This document shows positions 17,157 through 24,978 of a DNA stretch of 30,267 bases, one piece after another (the first letter of the stretch is position 1; the number at the start of each line of letters is the position of its first letter). A program made the translations under genes and the position numbers. The DNA is from Methylomicrobium sp. (lineage in GTDB: Bacteria; Pseudomonadota; Gammaproteobacteria; Methylococcales; Methylomonadaceae). The stretch is from the NCBI GenBank assembly GCA_007135635.1, contig SLIO01000318.1, forward strand, positions 1 through 30,267. The letters are read 5' to 3'. The notes below the pieces were generated by a model, which worked only from the letters and a program-made list of their open reading frames with translations, had not been told where the DNA came from and ran no database searches.

Positions 17157-17453
17157 ATGTTGTTTGCTCAAATTGCCGGAATCGTTATGGTGGTATGGTT
17201 TTACCAAACCGCGAAAAAATTAGGTGAAAATCCGATGAACTGGGCGATAACCGGTTTGGTCGGTTATTGGTTGACTTGGTGGATCGTCAAATTATCAATC
17301 AAAAGTCTTCAGTTGGATGCCCTTGCAGGAAATTCGGTCATCTTAAAGTTTGCGATCATTTTAACCCCTGCAGTTCTTGCGATTCTTGCCACATTGTTCA
17401 TCCGGAAAAAATATCTGGTCGATGCAGCCGAGTCGAAACAAAACAAACCGTAA
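17157..17453 (+). CDS. Small membrane protein, unknown function
   Basis: I do not recognise this 98-aa protein. It shows three hydrophobic spans (about residues 3-18, 28-47 and 62-82), with a tryptophan-rich middle span (GYWLTWWIVK) and a short charged C-terminal tail (RKKYLVDAAESKQNKP). An inner-membrane location is likely. A strong ribosome binding site GGGAGGGT lies about 8 nt before the ATG. It stands alone, facing the peroxiredoxin gene across a shared bidirectional terminator. The 266 bp upstream are gene-free and contain only a small palindrome, ATTCAATTTGAAT, near 16938. Confidence 0.75.
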   Translation: MLFAQIAGIVMVVWFYQTAKKLGENPMNWAITGLVGYWLTWWIVKLSIKSLQLDALAGNSVILKFAIILTPAVLAILATLFIRKKYLVDAAESKQNKP

Positions 17454-17471
17454 TTTACGGATTATTAGAAT

Positions 17472-17509
17472 AAAAAAGGCGCATTGCCAACCGGCAATAC
17501 GCCTTTTTT
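17472..17509. terminator. Bidirectional intrinsic terminator
   Basis: A6 then GGCG-C-ATTGCC, loop AACC, GGCAAT-A-CGCC then T6: a strong GC hairpin with one mismatch, A-run on one side and T-run on the other. It serves both the rightward small membrane protein gene and the leftward peroxiredoxin gene. Confidence 0.9.
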
Positions 17510-17529
17510 AAGCCTATCGAATCACTCGA

Positions 17530-18135
17530 TTAGAGCTTGTCGGCATTTTTCTCCAGATACTCGGCAACGCCTGCAGGGCTTGCGTTCATACCCGAATCGC
17601 CTTTATTCCAGCCCGCTGGGCAGACTTCGCCATTTTCTTCGAAGAATTGCAGGGCGTCGACCATACGAATCAATTCGTCCATGTTACGGCCCAGAGGCAG
17701 ATCGTTAACGACTTGATGACGAACCACGCCTTCCTTGTCGATCAAGAATGTCCCACGATAAGCGACGGCTGGTGCCGCGGCTTCGACATCGTAATCCTTG
17801 CAAATACCGTGTGAAATATCGGCTGCCATCGTATAACGGACCGGGCCGATACCGCCTTTGTTGACCGGTGTATTACGCCATGCATTGTGCGTAAAGTGAG
17901 AGTCGATCGAAACGGCAATCACTTCGACGCCACGGCTTTTGAATTCGTCAATGCGATGATCGAGAGCGATCAATTCGCTAGGGCAAACAAAAGTAAAATC
18001 CAACGGATAGAAAAAAACTACCGCATATTTCCCTTTTGTCGCTTCGGAAAAATTAAAAGCGTCGACTATTTCGCCATTGCCCAATACGGCTGGAACGGTA
18101 AAATCGGGGGCTTGTTTACCTACTAATACGCTCAT
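17530..18135 (-). CDS. Typical 2-Cys peroxiredoxin (AhpC/TSA family)
   Basis: Peroxiredoxin of 201 aa reducing H2O2 and organic peroxides at the expense of thioredoxin or a dedicated reductase. The peroxidatic cysteine is Cys51 in DFTFVCPSE, the resolving cysteine Cys172 in EVCPAGW. The GGIG loop (94-97) is the type associated with over-oxidation-sensitive enzymes, but the C-terminal YF motif appears as YL (193-194). An extra cysteine is at 112. I use the ATG at 18135 because TTGGAGAC precedes it and the protein then starts MSVLVGKQAPDF; the frame is open to 18243, but that part is not homologous. No ahpF-like reductase is adjacent. trxA in the same window is one possible reductant source (inference). 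Confidence 0.94.
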   Translation of the reverse strand: MSVLVGKQAPDFTVPAVLGNGEIVDAFNFSEATKGKYAVVFFYPLDFTFVCPSELIALDHRIDEFKSRGVEVIAVSIDSHFTHNAWRNTPVNKGGIGPVRYTMAADISHGICKDYDVEAAAPAVAYRGTFLIDKEGVVRHQVVNDLPLGRNMDELIRMVDALQFFEENGEVCPAGWNKGDSGMNASPAGVAEYLEKNADKL

Positions 18136-18208
18136 CGAATGTCTCCAAGTGATTAAAAGTAGAAGGTTATATAAGTTGAGGACAACCACCATTAGGTGGC
18201 ATACTTGC

Positions 18209-18239
18209 ATTCTACACCAATTTACTAGGATATTGTCAC
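18209..18239 (-). promoter_or_regulatory. Candidate promoter and leader hairpin of the peroxiredoxin gene
   Basis: On the minus strand GTGACA (complement of 18234-18239) and TAGAAT (complement of 18209-18214), 19 bp apart, resemble a sigma-70 promoter. The predicted leader then carries a small CCACC/GGTGG hairpin (18186-18199). Confidence 0.35.
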
Positions 18240-18424
18240 CCATCCCTAACTTTTAACTTGCTTTTATTTTGGGAATAAGGATAATTTGTAAGCATAGGCT
18301 TACATAAGTAAGTTTTAATAATTTAGTAATATTTTTCTGCTTCACGCGGAATAACCTCAATGTATTAGCGGCAAATATTCTCTGTTCAACTAAATGGTGA
18401 AAACCGTTAGTAGGTTCAAATGCT

Positions 18425-18934
18425 ATGGTAAAACATAAACAAATCACAGAGCCCGATGTATTCGGGTATCAGGTCCGAATCGTTCGGCGTGGCAAGGAAA
18501 CGAGTCGTTATTTTTCTCATAAGCTTTGGGGAAACAAAAATAAATCCTTGAAAGCCGCTATCGCTTGGCGCGATCAAATGTTGGTGGCTTTGAAAGGCAG
18601 CAAGACGCGCTTTCTCAAGCCCCCGAAAAATAAAACGACTACGGGACTGACCGGCGTTTCTAGAACTATCAAGTACGACCACCGCAAGGATAAGAGTTAC
18701 TTATGCTATACGGTATTCTGGGTTAAGGACGGCAAGTCTAGAAACAAAACCTTTCAGGTTGGCAATGTCGAAAAAGTCACAGCCGACGATGAATTGCACG
18801 CATTTCGTACCGCGCGCTTATTCCGTAGTTGCTATGAATACGCGATAGACAACGATCTGGAATTCGACGATAGTCAATTTGCTGGCTGGAAAAAACGTCG
18901 TTTGTACGACGACCCCAATCTCAGAGTTGTTTAA
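18425..18934 (+). CDS. AP2/ERF-like putative DNA-binding protein
   Basis: Basic protein of 169 aa that resembles the bacterial AP2/ERF-domain proteins related to HNH homing endonucleases and plant AP2 factors. Two units of the AP2 pattern (three-stranded sheet then helix) can be seen. The first is residues 14-57 (GYQVRIVRRGKETSRYF, then SLKAAIAWRDQML). The second is 75-140 (LTGVSRTIKYDHRK, YTVFWVKDGKSRNKTFQV, then a helix with FRTARLFRSCYEYA). There is no HNH nuclease motif, so a DNA-binding or regulatory role is more likely than cleavage (inference). The start ATG has only a weak TAGG upstream. It is monocistronic and converges on the TonB operon. An upstream perfect hairpin TGTAAGC/GCTTACA lies at 18287-18304. 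Confidence 0.6.
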   Translation: MVKHKQITEPDVFGYQVRIVRRGKETSRYFSHKLWGNKNKSLKAAIAWRDQMLVALKGSKTRFLKPPKNKTTTGLTGVSRTIKYDHRKDKSYLCYTVFWVKDGKSRNKTFQVGNVEKVTADDELHAFRTARLFRSCYEYAIDNDLEFDDSQFAGWKKRRLYDDPNLRVV

Positions 18935-18941
18935 AAAATCA

Positions 18942-18976
18942 CCGAGTAGCAGAGCCTATATTTACTCGGCTCTGCT
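18942..18976 (-). terminator. Overlapping hairpins between AP2-like gene and TonB operon
   Basis: Two mutually exclusive stems overlap: CCGAGTA/TACTCGG (18942-18948 with 18963-18969) and the perfect AGCAGAGCC/GGCTCTGCT (18948-18956 with 18968-18976). Read leftward, the first is followed by TGATTTTTT, giving a plausible terminator for the TonB operon that ends at 18994. Confidence 0.6.
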
Positions 18977-18993
18977 TGGCAGAGACATCGCAC

Positions 18994-20208
18994 TCAAGAA
19001 GTCTCGTTGGCCTTACTCAAGAAACTGAGCCATTGTTCGGCGTTTTTTCTATTGTTTGGGAAACTTTTCGCCCTGGCAAAAGATTGGCGGGCCTGTTCGG
19101 TGTTATTGCTTTCGTAATAACTCATCCCGAGAATCATATAAGCCTGGCCGGGTTGTTTCAATCCGCCTTTTGCCAATGCGTTATTTATCGCGGCAATAGC
19201 TGCCTTCCAGTTTTCCTGCTCATAATAGATTTGTCCGAGTTGTTGATAAAGACTGCCTTTATCGTCCAGCTTAGAAGCCGTTTCCAAGGCTTTAACGGCC
19301 TTGTCCAATTCCCGTGCCTGCCTCCAGGCGTTAGCCAGTAATTCCCAATTTTTTACCGTACTCCCGATTTTTTTCGCATTGAGCTCGGACTGTAATAAGG
19401 AAGCTGCTTTATAAGGCGATCCGGCATACAGAAACAAATTAACCAAATCCAAAATATCCTGTTCCGAATTGAATAGGCCTTTTTTGTATGCCAGATGCTT
19501 TATCGTGACCGCTTGCGTGTATTGATTCAACTGCTGATAAACCGAAGCCAATTGCGTCCAGTAGTCTTTTTTGGTCGGATTGGCCGCCATCAGCTTGCGC
19601 AATAACGGTATCGCCGATTGATAGTCTTTTAATTCATAAAACAACGCGAGTTGCAGTTGATACCAAGAATCCTCGGGCTTGGCCGTCGACTGAATGGCTT
19701 TGGTGATATGAGGCAGGGCATTTCGATATTGTTTCAATTGAGTATAAGCATTCGCCAATAGCACATGAGTTTGTACATCCGGAACAGGATTTTTGGCCAG
19801 CCACGGCTTTAATATCGAAACCGCTTTGGCATACTGCTCGGTAGCCAAATATAGTTGACCCAGGTTTAAGAGCGCATCTTGCTGTTGTTTGTCGGGCAAG
19901 GTATTTAATGCAACGGCTTTTGACAACCATTCGGCAGCCTTAGCATATTGCTCCTTGAGCGCATAAACCGAAGCCAAGCTGCGCAACACGACGGCCTGAT
20001 CCAAGCTGCCGGCGTTGACCTCGCCGAGCATCGCCAATAATTGCTGCTCGGCCTTGCCGTATGCCTTATCAGCGATAAGCCGGTCCGTAGACTGTATTTT
20101 TTGATAAAGCGCCGGAGAAATCGTCGCTTGCTTGGTATCGGCCGCGGCAGCAATCGGTCCGGTCAATAACGAAACAACCAATAAGCTGAGTATGTGCGTT
20201 CGCTTCAT
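18994..20208 (-). CDS. TPR-repeat periplasmic protein of the TonB2 operon
   Basis: Protein of 404 aa with a signal peptide (MKRTHILSLLVVSLLTGPIA, cleavage near residue 23) followed by tetratricopeptide repeats over most of its length. Examples are LASVYALKEQYAKAAEWLSKA, LYLATEQYAKAVSILKPWL and LGQIYYEQENWKAAIAAINNAL. It is the last gene of the six-gene TonB2-type operon and overlaps tonB by 4 bp (ATGA). In Vibrio TonB2 systems a TPR gene occupies the same position. A scaffold role at the periplasmic face of the energy-transduction complex is an inference. Signal peptide and repeats are seen directly. Confidence 0.85.
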   Translation of the reverse strand: MKRTHILSLLVVSLLTGPIAAAADTKQATISPALYQKIQSTDRLIADKAYGKAEQQLLAMLGEVNAGSLDQAVVLRSLASVYALKEQYAKAAEWLSKAVALNTLPDKQQQDALLNLGQLYLATEQYAKAVSILKPWLAKNPVPDVQTHVLLANAYTQLKQYRNALPHITKAIQSTAKPEDSWYQLQLALFYELKDYQSAIPLLRKLMAANPTKKDYWTQLASVYQQLNQYTQAVTIKHLAYKKGLFNSEQDILDLVNLFLYAGSPYKAASLLQSELNAKKIGSTVKNWELLANAWRQARELDKAVKALETASKLDDKGSLYQQLGQIYYEQENWKAAIAAINNALAKGGLKQPGQAYMILGMSYYESNNTEQARQSFARAKSFPNNRKNAEQWLSFLSKANETS

Positions 20209-20879
20209 TTGGACAGTTTAAACTCCAAGGTTTGTTGAGCCCTTTGTTCATAAGCCTTGCCGTCGACCACTTTCGCTTTGAACTTCCATCGCTTGACGGC
20301 GGCAAGCGCTTCGCGGTTAAAAATATCGCTCGGGTGAGACTCGACCACAACCGCATCGCTGACTTCGCCCGTTTTCGTAATCGTAAATTCCACCTTGACC
20401 CAACCTTCGATGCGCCGGCTTGCCGCACGCATCGGATAGCGCGGCGGAATACGTACCAAAGGCGTAACATCGGTCGTAATCGTACCGTTACCGACCGCTG
20501 CACTCGGCGCGGCAGGCGAGGGTGCAGCCGCACCTGCCGACAAGCCTTCCAGAGCCGAACCGCCGAAACGGGCGCTCGGTAACGGCACGCTCAGATTTGG
20601 AATCGCCAAATTCGGTTGAGCGGCGGCCATCGGTTGTGTGTGCTGCGTTTGCATCGGCGGTGGCGGCGGGCGTTTTTCGGGTGGAGGTGGCGGCTTGACG
20701 GTCTTTTTTTCCTGAACCTGCGGCTTGGTTTCTCGTTTCAGGCGCACGAATTCGACCATTTGCAGGTTATCGGTTTTCTTGAAACCGCTCCCTCTATTCA
20801 TCACCATCGCTTGCATAAGCCAAAACAAAGCCAGCGTAACGCCTAGCCCGGCCAATAAAGAAATCGCAAGGCGCTTCAC
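20205..20879 (-). CDS. tonB: Energy transducer TonB (TonB2 type)
   Basis: TonB, 224 aa. One N-terminal membrane anchor (about residues 7-26), a short proline-rich spacer (PPPPPEKRPPPPP, 63-75), an alanine/proline-rich linker, and a C-terminal TonB domain from about residue 143 (IPPRYPMRAASRRIEGWVKVEF...AVKRWKFKAKVVDGK). It carries proton-motive energy from ExbB/ExbD to outer-membrane receptors for iron chelates, cobalamin and possibly metals such as copper or lanthanide carriers in methanotrophs; the receptor here is unknown. The short anchor and spacer are like TonB2 rather than E. coli TonB1. It overlaps exbD and the TPR gene by 4 bp each. Confidence 0.93.
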   Translation of the reverse strand: MKRLAISLLAGLGVTLALFWLMQAMVMNRGSGFKKTDNLQMVEFVRLKRETKPQVQEKKTVKPPPPPEKRPPPPPMQTQHTQPMAAAQPNLAIPNLSVPLPSARFGGSALEGLSAGAAAPSPAAPSAAVGNGTITTDVTPLVRIPPRYPMRAASRRIEGWVKVEFTITKTGEVSDAVVVESHPSDIFNREALAAVKRWKFKAKVVDGKAYEQRAQQTLEFKLSK

Positions 20880-21289
20880 TTCGATTCCGTTTCCGTCGCA
20901 ATCGCCGCATTGGTAATACCGGCCAAACGGATTTGATCCATGACTTGCACTAAAACATGCGTTTTAGTATCCCGGTCGGCGGCTATGATGACCGAACCGA
21001 GCGGATTTTCGGCCTGCAAGCGCGCGACATTGGCCCTGACCGCACGGACATCGACCGCGCGTTTATCGATCCATATTTCGCCGTTGGCTTTGATCGATAC
21101 GATAATATGAGCCTGCTCCTTTTTCTCGGCAGTTTGTGCAGTAGGCCGGTTAACGTCGATCCCGGATTCTTTAACGAAAGACGTCGTCACAATGAAAAAA
21201 ATCAGCATGATGAACACGATGTCGAGCATCGGTGTCATATCGATATCGGAAATCTGATCGGATGTCGAGCGGCTGGTAGTACGTCGCAT
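20876..21289 (-). CDS. exbD: Biopolymer transporter ExbD
   Basis: ExbD, 137 aa. A short cytoplasmic N-terminus (MRRTTSRSTSDQISDIDMTPM) leads into one membrane span (about 21-38), in which Asp23 is the proton-carrying residue (E. coli Asp25). The rest is the periplasmic domain (IIVSIKANGEIWIDKRAV...VIIAADRDTKTHVLVQVMDQIRLAGI). With ExbB it forms the proton channel that drives TonB. It starts 15 bp after exbB and overlaps tonB by 4 bp. Confidence 0.95.
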   Translation of the reverse strand: MRRTTSRSTSDQISDIDMTPMLDIVFIMLIFFIVTTSFVKESGIDVNRPTAQTAEKKEQAHIIVSIKANGEIWIDKRAVDVRAVRANVARLQAENPLGSVIIAADRDTKTHVLVQVMDQIRLAGITNAAIATETESK

Positions 21290-21304
21290 AAATAAACAAT
21301 CTCG

Positions 21305-21829
21305 TTATTGGAATTTCAATAAATCGGCTAAATGATGGGTTTCGTCGCTGACGCGTTCTTCTATCGTTTTACTGAAATAAAGACCGGCGATCGCAATCAC
21401 CATTCCCGACATGGTCGGAATCGTCGCAAGCGAAATACCGGAGGCCATCGCCCGGGCATTACCGGTTCCGGTCACCGCCATTACATCGAAGACATGGATC
21501 ATACCGGTCACGGTACCTAATAGTCCAAGTAAAGGACATAAGGCAATCAGCATTTTGATGATAGTCAACGACTTACCCATCGTCAGCTTCGCTTCGGAAA
21601 TAATAAAATTTCGAATGTTATGCGCATCGTAAGAACTTTTATCGACACGGCTTTCCCATTGTTCCAGCCATACTTGCCGATCCTTCGGATAATTTAACCG
21701 AAAATACAACAAACGTTCGGCGATCAGGCACCACAAGCCGATAGAAACGAACAAAATAACCTTCAAAACGATGCCGCCGCTATCGAGAAAATGGCCGACT
21801 GAATCGAAAATAGAGAAAAACCCGTTCAT
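21305..21829 (-). CDS. exbB: MotA/TolQ/ExbB proton channel protein ExbB
   Basis: ExbB of the short TonB2 type, 174 aa. Three membrane spans: about residues 18-40 (GGIVLKVILFVSIGLWCLIAE), about 92-110 within LIALCPLLGLLGTVTGMIHVF, and about 135-155 (TIPTMSGMVIAIAGLYFSK). The proton-channel signature LLGLLGTVTGMI and MASGISLA are intact. It begins on the last base of the TtpC-like gene (1-bp overlap) and leads into exbD, forming the pmf-driven motor for TonB. Confidence 0.94.
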   Translation of the reverse strand: MNGFFSIFDSVGHFLDSGGIVLKVILFVSIGLWCLIAERLLYFRLNYPKDRQVWLEQWESRVDKSSYDAHNIRNFIISEAKLTMGKSLTIIKMLIALCPLLGLLGTVTGMIHVFDVMAVTGTGNARAMASGISLATIPTMSGMVIAIAGLYFSKTIEERVSDETHHLADLLKFQ

Positions 21830-23157
21830 TACTTTCCGGCCCGGCGACTGATGATGCCGGCACTTTGTTCATCGAGAACTTGAATCAGCGCACGGCTACG
21901 GTAAGCCAATAGACTATGCAAAAACAGTAAAGGAACGGCTGCGCACAAACCCAACATCGTCGTAACCAAGGCTTGCGAGATCCCGCTCGCCATCAATTTC
22001 GGATCGCCGGTGCCGAATAGACTGATCGATTGGAAGGTCGCGATCATACCGGTAACGGTACCGAGCAGTCCTAACAGCGGCGCGACGGCGGCCAATAGTT
22101 TGATCATCGACAACCCTTTTTCCAAGACCGGCACCTCGCGGGTAATTGCTTCGTCGAGAATCAACTCCAGCGTTTCGGTGTTTTGCGTCTGATTTTGTTC
22201 GACCGCGGCAATGATGCGGCCTAGAGGATTGGCTTCGGAAACCTCTGTCGAGGCTATTTGGTCGCTAACCCGCTTATGAGTTTGCGTTAACATCAACAAC
22301 CGATACAGTCCGTATGCCAGGCCGAAGCCGCCCAACAGTAAGATAATGTAACCGATCCCACCGCCTTGCTGAATTCGTTCGATAGCATTCGGTGCTTGAA
22401 TTAGCATACTCAAAATGACTCCGCGCGTGGGATCAACGCCCAAGTCGGCGGTTCCGGACGAAGCCGAGGCAAATTTTTCGGCAAGACTGTTATAAGCGCC
22501 GCCCGGTTGCCGCGCCAATTCGACCAATTTTCCGGTTTCGGATAAGTAGCGGAGATACTGCCCGTCAGCAATCGCATTGAAGGTACCAACACGCACCACT
22601 TGGGCCTGACGCGGCTCGCCCGATGCCATTAAAATATCGCTGTCGAATTTGACAACCTTGCCGGATTCGGTCATTTCTTGGAGCAGATAGAACCAAAGCG
22701 ATTCAAGCTCTTCCAAGGTCGGCAATGCCTTGCTTTGCGTCATTATCGCCAATTTTCCGGTACGCTCCGGAAACTGCGCCGAAACGATGGAACCTTCCAG
22801 ATCGGCTTTTAAATCGCCGGCAGCTTGTTTCGCAACGCCGGTCAATTCACGCAAAATACCGCTACGATTGTCGAGTTCAACCTGCAAACGGTCGAGCGCC
22901 TGCTCGTTCGCTTCCATTTTATCTTTAAATTGTTTGCTCAAACGTTCTTGAGCCGCCAGTTCGTTTTTGGCCGACTGCAACAATTCCTGCTGCTTGGCAT
23001 GATCCGCAATAAAACGGGCCTCGCGTTCGCGATTGATTTTGCCTTCGATGCCCTGGGATTTTTGAATTTCCTTCAGCAATTGATCGAGCGAAAGTCGGTC
23101 GGCGATCGCATTGCCGGACAATAACAATACGGTCAGTAGTAAAGTCATTACTCTCAT
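21829..23157 (-). CDS. ttpC: TtpC-like MotA/TolQ/ExbB family protein
   Basis: Protein of 442 aa with a signal peptide (MRVMTLLLTVLLLSGNAIA), a periplasmic coiled-coil-rich region (about 25-110) and a beta-rich middle. An ExbB-like membrane domain fills the last 180 residues: span near 268-290 (GIGYIILLLGGFGLAYGLYRLLML), then LLAAVAPLLGLLGTVTGMIATFQ and LVTTMLGLCAAVPLLFLHSLLAY. This matches TtpC, the extra component that Vibrio TonB2 systems need for transport. It overlaps the DUF3450 gene by 4 bp and exbB by 1 bp. The name rests on domain layout and gene order, not on an alignment I could run. Confidence 0.85.
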   Translation of the reverse strand: MRVMTLLLTVLLLSGNAIADRLSLDQLLKEIQKSQGIEGKINREREARFIADHAKQQELLQSAKNELAAQERLSKQFKDKMEANEQALDRLQVELDNRSGILRELTGVAKQAAGDLKADLEGSIVSAQFPERTGKLAIMTQSKALPTLEELESLWFYLLQEMTESGKVVKFDSDILMASGEPRQAQVVRVGTFNAIADGQYLRYLSETGKLVELARQPGGAYNSLAEKFASASSGTADLGVDPTRGVILSMLIQAPNAIERIQQGGGIGYIILLLGGFGLAYGLYRLLMLTQTHKRVSDQIASTEVSEANPLGRIIAAVEQNQTQNTETLELILDEAITREVPVLEKGLSMIKLLAAVAPLLGLLGTVTGMIATFQSISLFGTGDPKLMASGISQALVTTMLGLCAAVPLLFLHSLLAYRSRALIQVLDEQSAGIISRRAGK

Positions 23158-23927
23158 TGGCTTGCCTCCGGCGCCGGCAACGGTAACGTTAATAAGTCGG
23201 GGGCGGCTTCTTTACGGGCGATTCTTAGCCCGTCGCGTATCGCATTGCGATAGCTCGAAGGCAACGTTTCCCAAGAGTGAGTTTCTTTGTTCCAGTAACC
23301 GGTTTCGCTACCGTCGAGACGTTGAAAATACAACGCGACACGGCCCAAGCGCAAAAAATCGACTGAACTGACCGTTCCTCCCAATTCCAGATCGGCCCGA
23401 TAGGCTTCGATGGTATTGCCGTATTCGTTTTCAACTTGAAACGCTTCGATGATGCGGCGAAATTTTTCGGCAGGGGTGACGTCGGCGCGGTTAATCATGT
23501 CTTTTAGCTGACTCAAGCGCTCCTGGCGCTCTTCAGGCAAAAACGGTACATCCAACGCGATGAATTGCTCGAGACTGTCGAGCATGCGCAGAATCAGCGG
23601 TACGATTTCGCGTTGTGTCTCCTCAATCTGATCGAGCTGCCGCTCGAGTGAGGCTTTCTCCTGTTGCTGAGAAGCGAGCAAATCTTTCAGATGTTTGTTG
23701 TAAGTCTGCAAGGTGTCCGCATGCCGAGTTGCGCTGCGGTATTCCTCGAGCATTTTTTGAGTTTGATCGCTGAGCCGGTCGATAGTTTTTTGAGAATCGA
23801 CGGCTGCTTTATTGGTCGCCATATCGGCATCGATCGCTTGATTCAAAGGATCCGAATAAGCGCCGGCGGACAAAAAAAGCGCAGTAACGCCGGCCAGAGC
23901 CTTGGAAAATCGGCGCGTTAAAAACAT
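23154..23927 (-). CDS. DUF3450 periplasmic coiled-coil protein
   Basis: Protein of 257 aa with a signal peptide (cleavage near residue 24, SAGAYSD) and a long coiled coil (about 35-125: IDRLSDQTQKMLEEYRSATR, QQQEKASLERQLDQIEE). A globular C-terminal part follows, with RLGRVALYFQRLDGSETGYW. This is the DUF3450 layout, typically the first gene of TonB2/TtpC operons. Its molecular role is unknown; it may form a periplasmic complex with the TtpC-like protein (inference). It overlaps that gene by 4 bp. The ribosome binding site is weak (GGA 8 nt before ATG). The operon promoter should lie just right of 23927, where I see only a poor candidate. Confidence 0.85.
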   Translation of the reverse strand: MFLTRRFSKALAGVTALFLSAGAYSDPLNQAIDADMATNKAAVDSQKTIDRLSDQTQKMLEEYRSATRHADTLQTYNKHLKDLLASQQQEKASLERQLDQIEETQREIVPLILRMLDSLEQFIALDVPFLPEERQERLSQLKDMINRADVTPAEKFRRIIEAFQVENEYGNTIEAYRADLELGGTVSSVDFLRLGRVALYFQRLDGSETGYWNKETHSWETLPSSYRNAIRDGLRIARKEAAPDLLTLPLPAPEASQ

Positions 23928-24118
23928 AAATTAAATCCGAGTAATGTTAAAACGAAAGTAACTTTATCACAGTTGTAAATGCAAACAAGAGTCATTTAGC
24001 TATTTCATGAAGAAAATTACGGTTACTCTCTATCTTCCCGAAGAATCATTTAACTTTAGTTAGGCCTAAGCGCAAGCACCGTAGTGCAATAGTATAAATA
24101 AAGAGAGGAATAAATTAT

Positions 24119-24147
24119 TTGCTAATAACAATGATTCTCATTACTAT
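24119..24147 (+). promoter_or_regulatory. Candidate promoter overlapped by a Fur-box-like palindrome
   Basis: TTGCTA (24119-24124) and TACTAT (24142-24147), 17 bp apart, form a plausible sigma-70 promoter. Centred in the spacer and running into the -10 is ATGATTCTCAT within AACAATGATTCTCATTACT (24127-24145). It matches 13 of 19 positions of the Fur consensus, including both ATGAT/TCAT cores. This geometry is what an iron-repressed promoter looks like. It reads toward the small gene at 24209; the divergent TonB operon starts about 200 bp away. Confidence 0.55.
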
Positions 24148-24208
24148 TAAAACAAAGTTCATTCTAACAACGCTTTCCTTTTTTGGAAACCATCATAAAA
24201 AGCCGCAT

Positions 24209-24607
24209 ATGAATGTTTTAAAATTAAATCCATTATCGCTACCTATTGAATTGGTAATCAAACAAATACCGACATTACTGTGTTCGCAAATAGCACAAAG
24301 CCGTTGGTTGCTTACAAAAATGTCGGCATTTCGTTTACGACACCAGAACTCCTCTTTAGCGTCGAACAACTTAAAGCAAGAAACGCCGCAAGTCTACGAC
24401 AAGCCATGCTCGATACGCATCGAGATCGATCCGGAAAAAATTCAGTTCCTTTTAGCAACTCGGCAACTATGTGCAGCTGATTTTCACTGCCTCGACCAAG
24501 CATCCCATCGTTGTATTCGCGAACTGTGTTTACAAACCTACCTGCGACCACTTGTTAATAGCAAAGTTTCCGGCATAGATACGCCAAAGCCTGATAGAAG
24601 CAATTAA
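24209..24607 (+). CDS. Unrecognised small protein, possibly iron-regulated
   Basis: I do not recognise this product, 132 aa from the ATG at 24209. The frame is open upstream to a TTG at 24119, but that would put the Fur-like operator inside the gene, so the downstream ATG is preferred; it has no clear Shine-Dalgarno. The C-terminal third looks most protein-like: SIRIEIDPEKIQFLLATR followed by QLCAADFHCLDQASHRCI and RELCLQTYLRPL, with four cysteines and many charged residues. No signal peptide or membrane span. The preceding half is rich in Leu, Ser and Gln and may be poorly conserved. The promoter context suggests iron-dependent expression next to the TonB operon (inference). Confidence 0.45.
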   Translation: MNVLKLNPLSLPIELVIKQIPTLLCSQIAQSRWLLTKMSAFRLRHQNSSLASNNLKQETPQVYDKPCSIRIEIDPEKIQFLLATRQLCAADFHCLDQASHRCIRELCLQTYLRPLVNSKVSGIDTPKPDRSN

Positions 24608-24978
24608 AGACCACAACTCGTTGATGCAACTTTCGGCCAACAATGTCATATTCATAGAAGGAAAACAGGAAGTCCATAGACATTGCCATGCGAAATTCAA
24701 TACTGAAAAGTCTTAACATATAGACCCTATCTAAATGCTTGTTTGCATTAAGCCTTAATTTTACAGACCCTGCTTTTCCTTCCCATTTATATCTCCCAAA
24801 CGACTTATTTTTTAGCCTTTCTTTTTGTTCTGATTAGTCAAAAAGGGTATGGTGTGACCTATAGTCCATTCAGGCTACCTATGACCGACCTGTGAAAAAG
24901 CCTGCTGTTTTCTTGTTTAGGTAATAGCAATCTTTAGTGTCGTAGACAATCCGGAAGCCCAAACAGGAGTATTAAAAT
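24608..24978. other. 371-bp gene-free region upstream of doeB2
   Basis: AT-rich, with pyrimidine tracts around 24770-24830 and no believable open frame. It must contain the promoter and any regulator site for the ectoine-degradation genes, but I cannot pick a convincing -35/-10 pair or operator. An AGGAG ribosome binding site at its end serves doeB2. Confidence 0.35.

Noticed and set aside
17157..17453. Small three-span protein as a toxin or holin
   Set aside because: No antitoxin partner, lysis gene or phage context; it has a strong stand-alone ribosome binding site and terminator like an ordinary gene.
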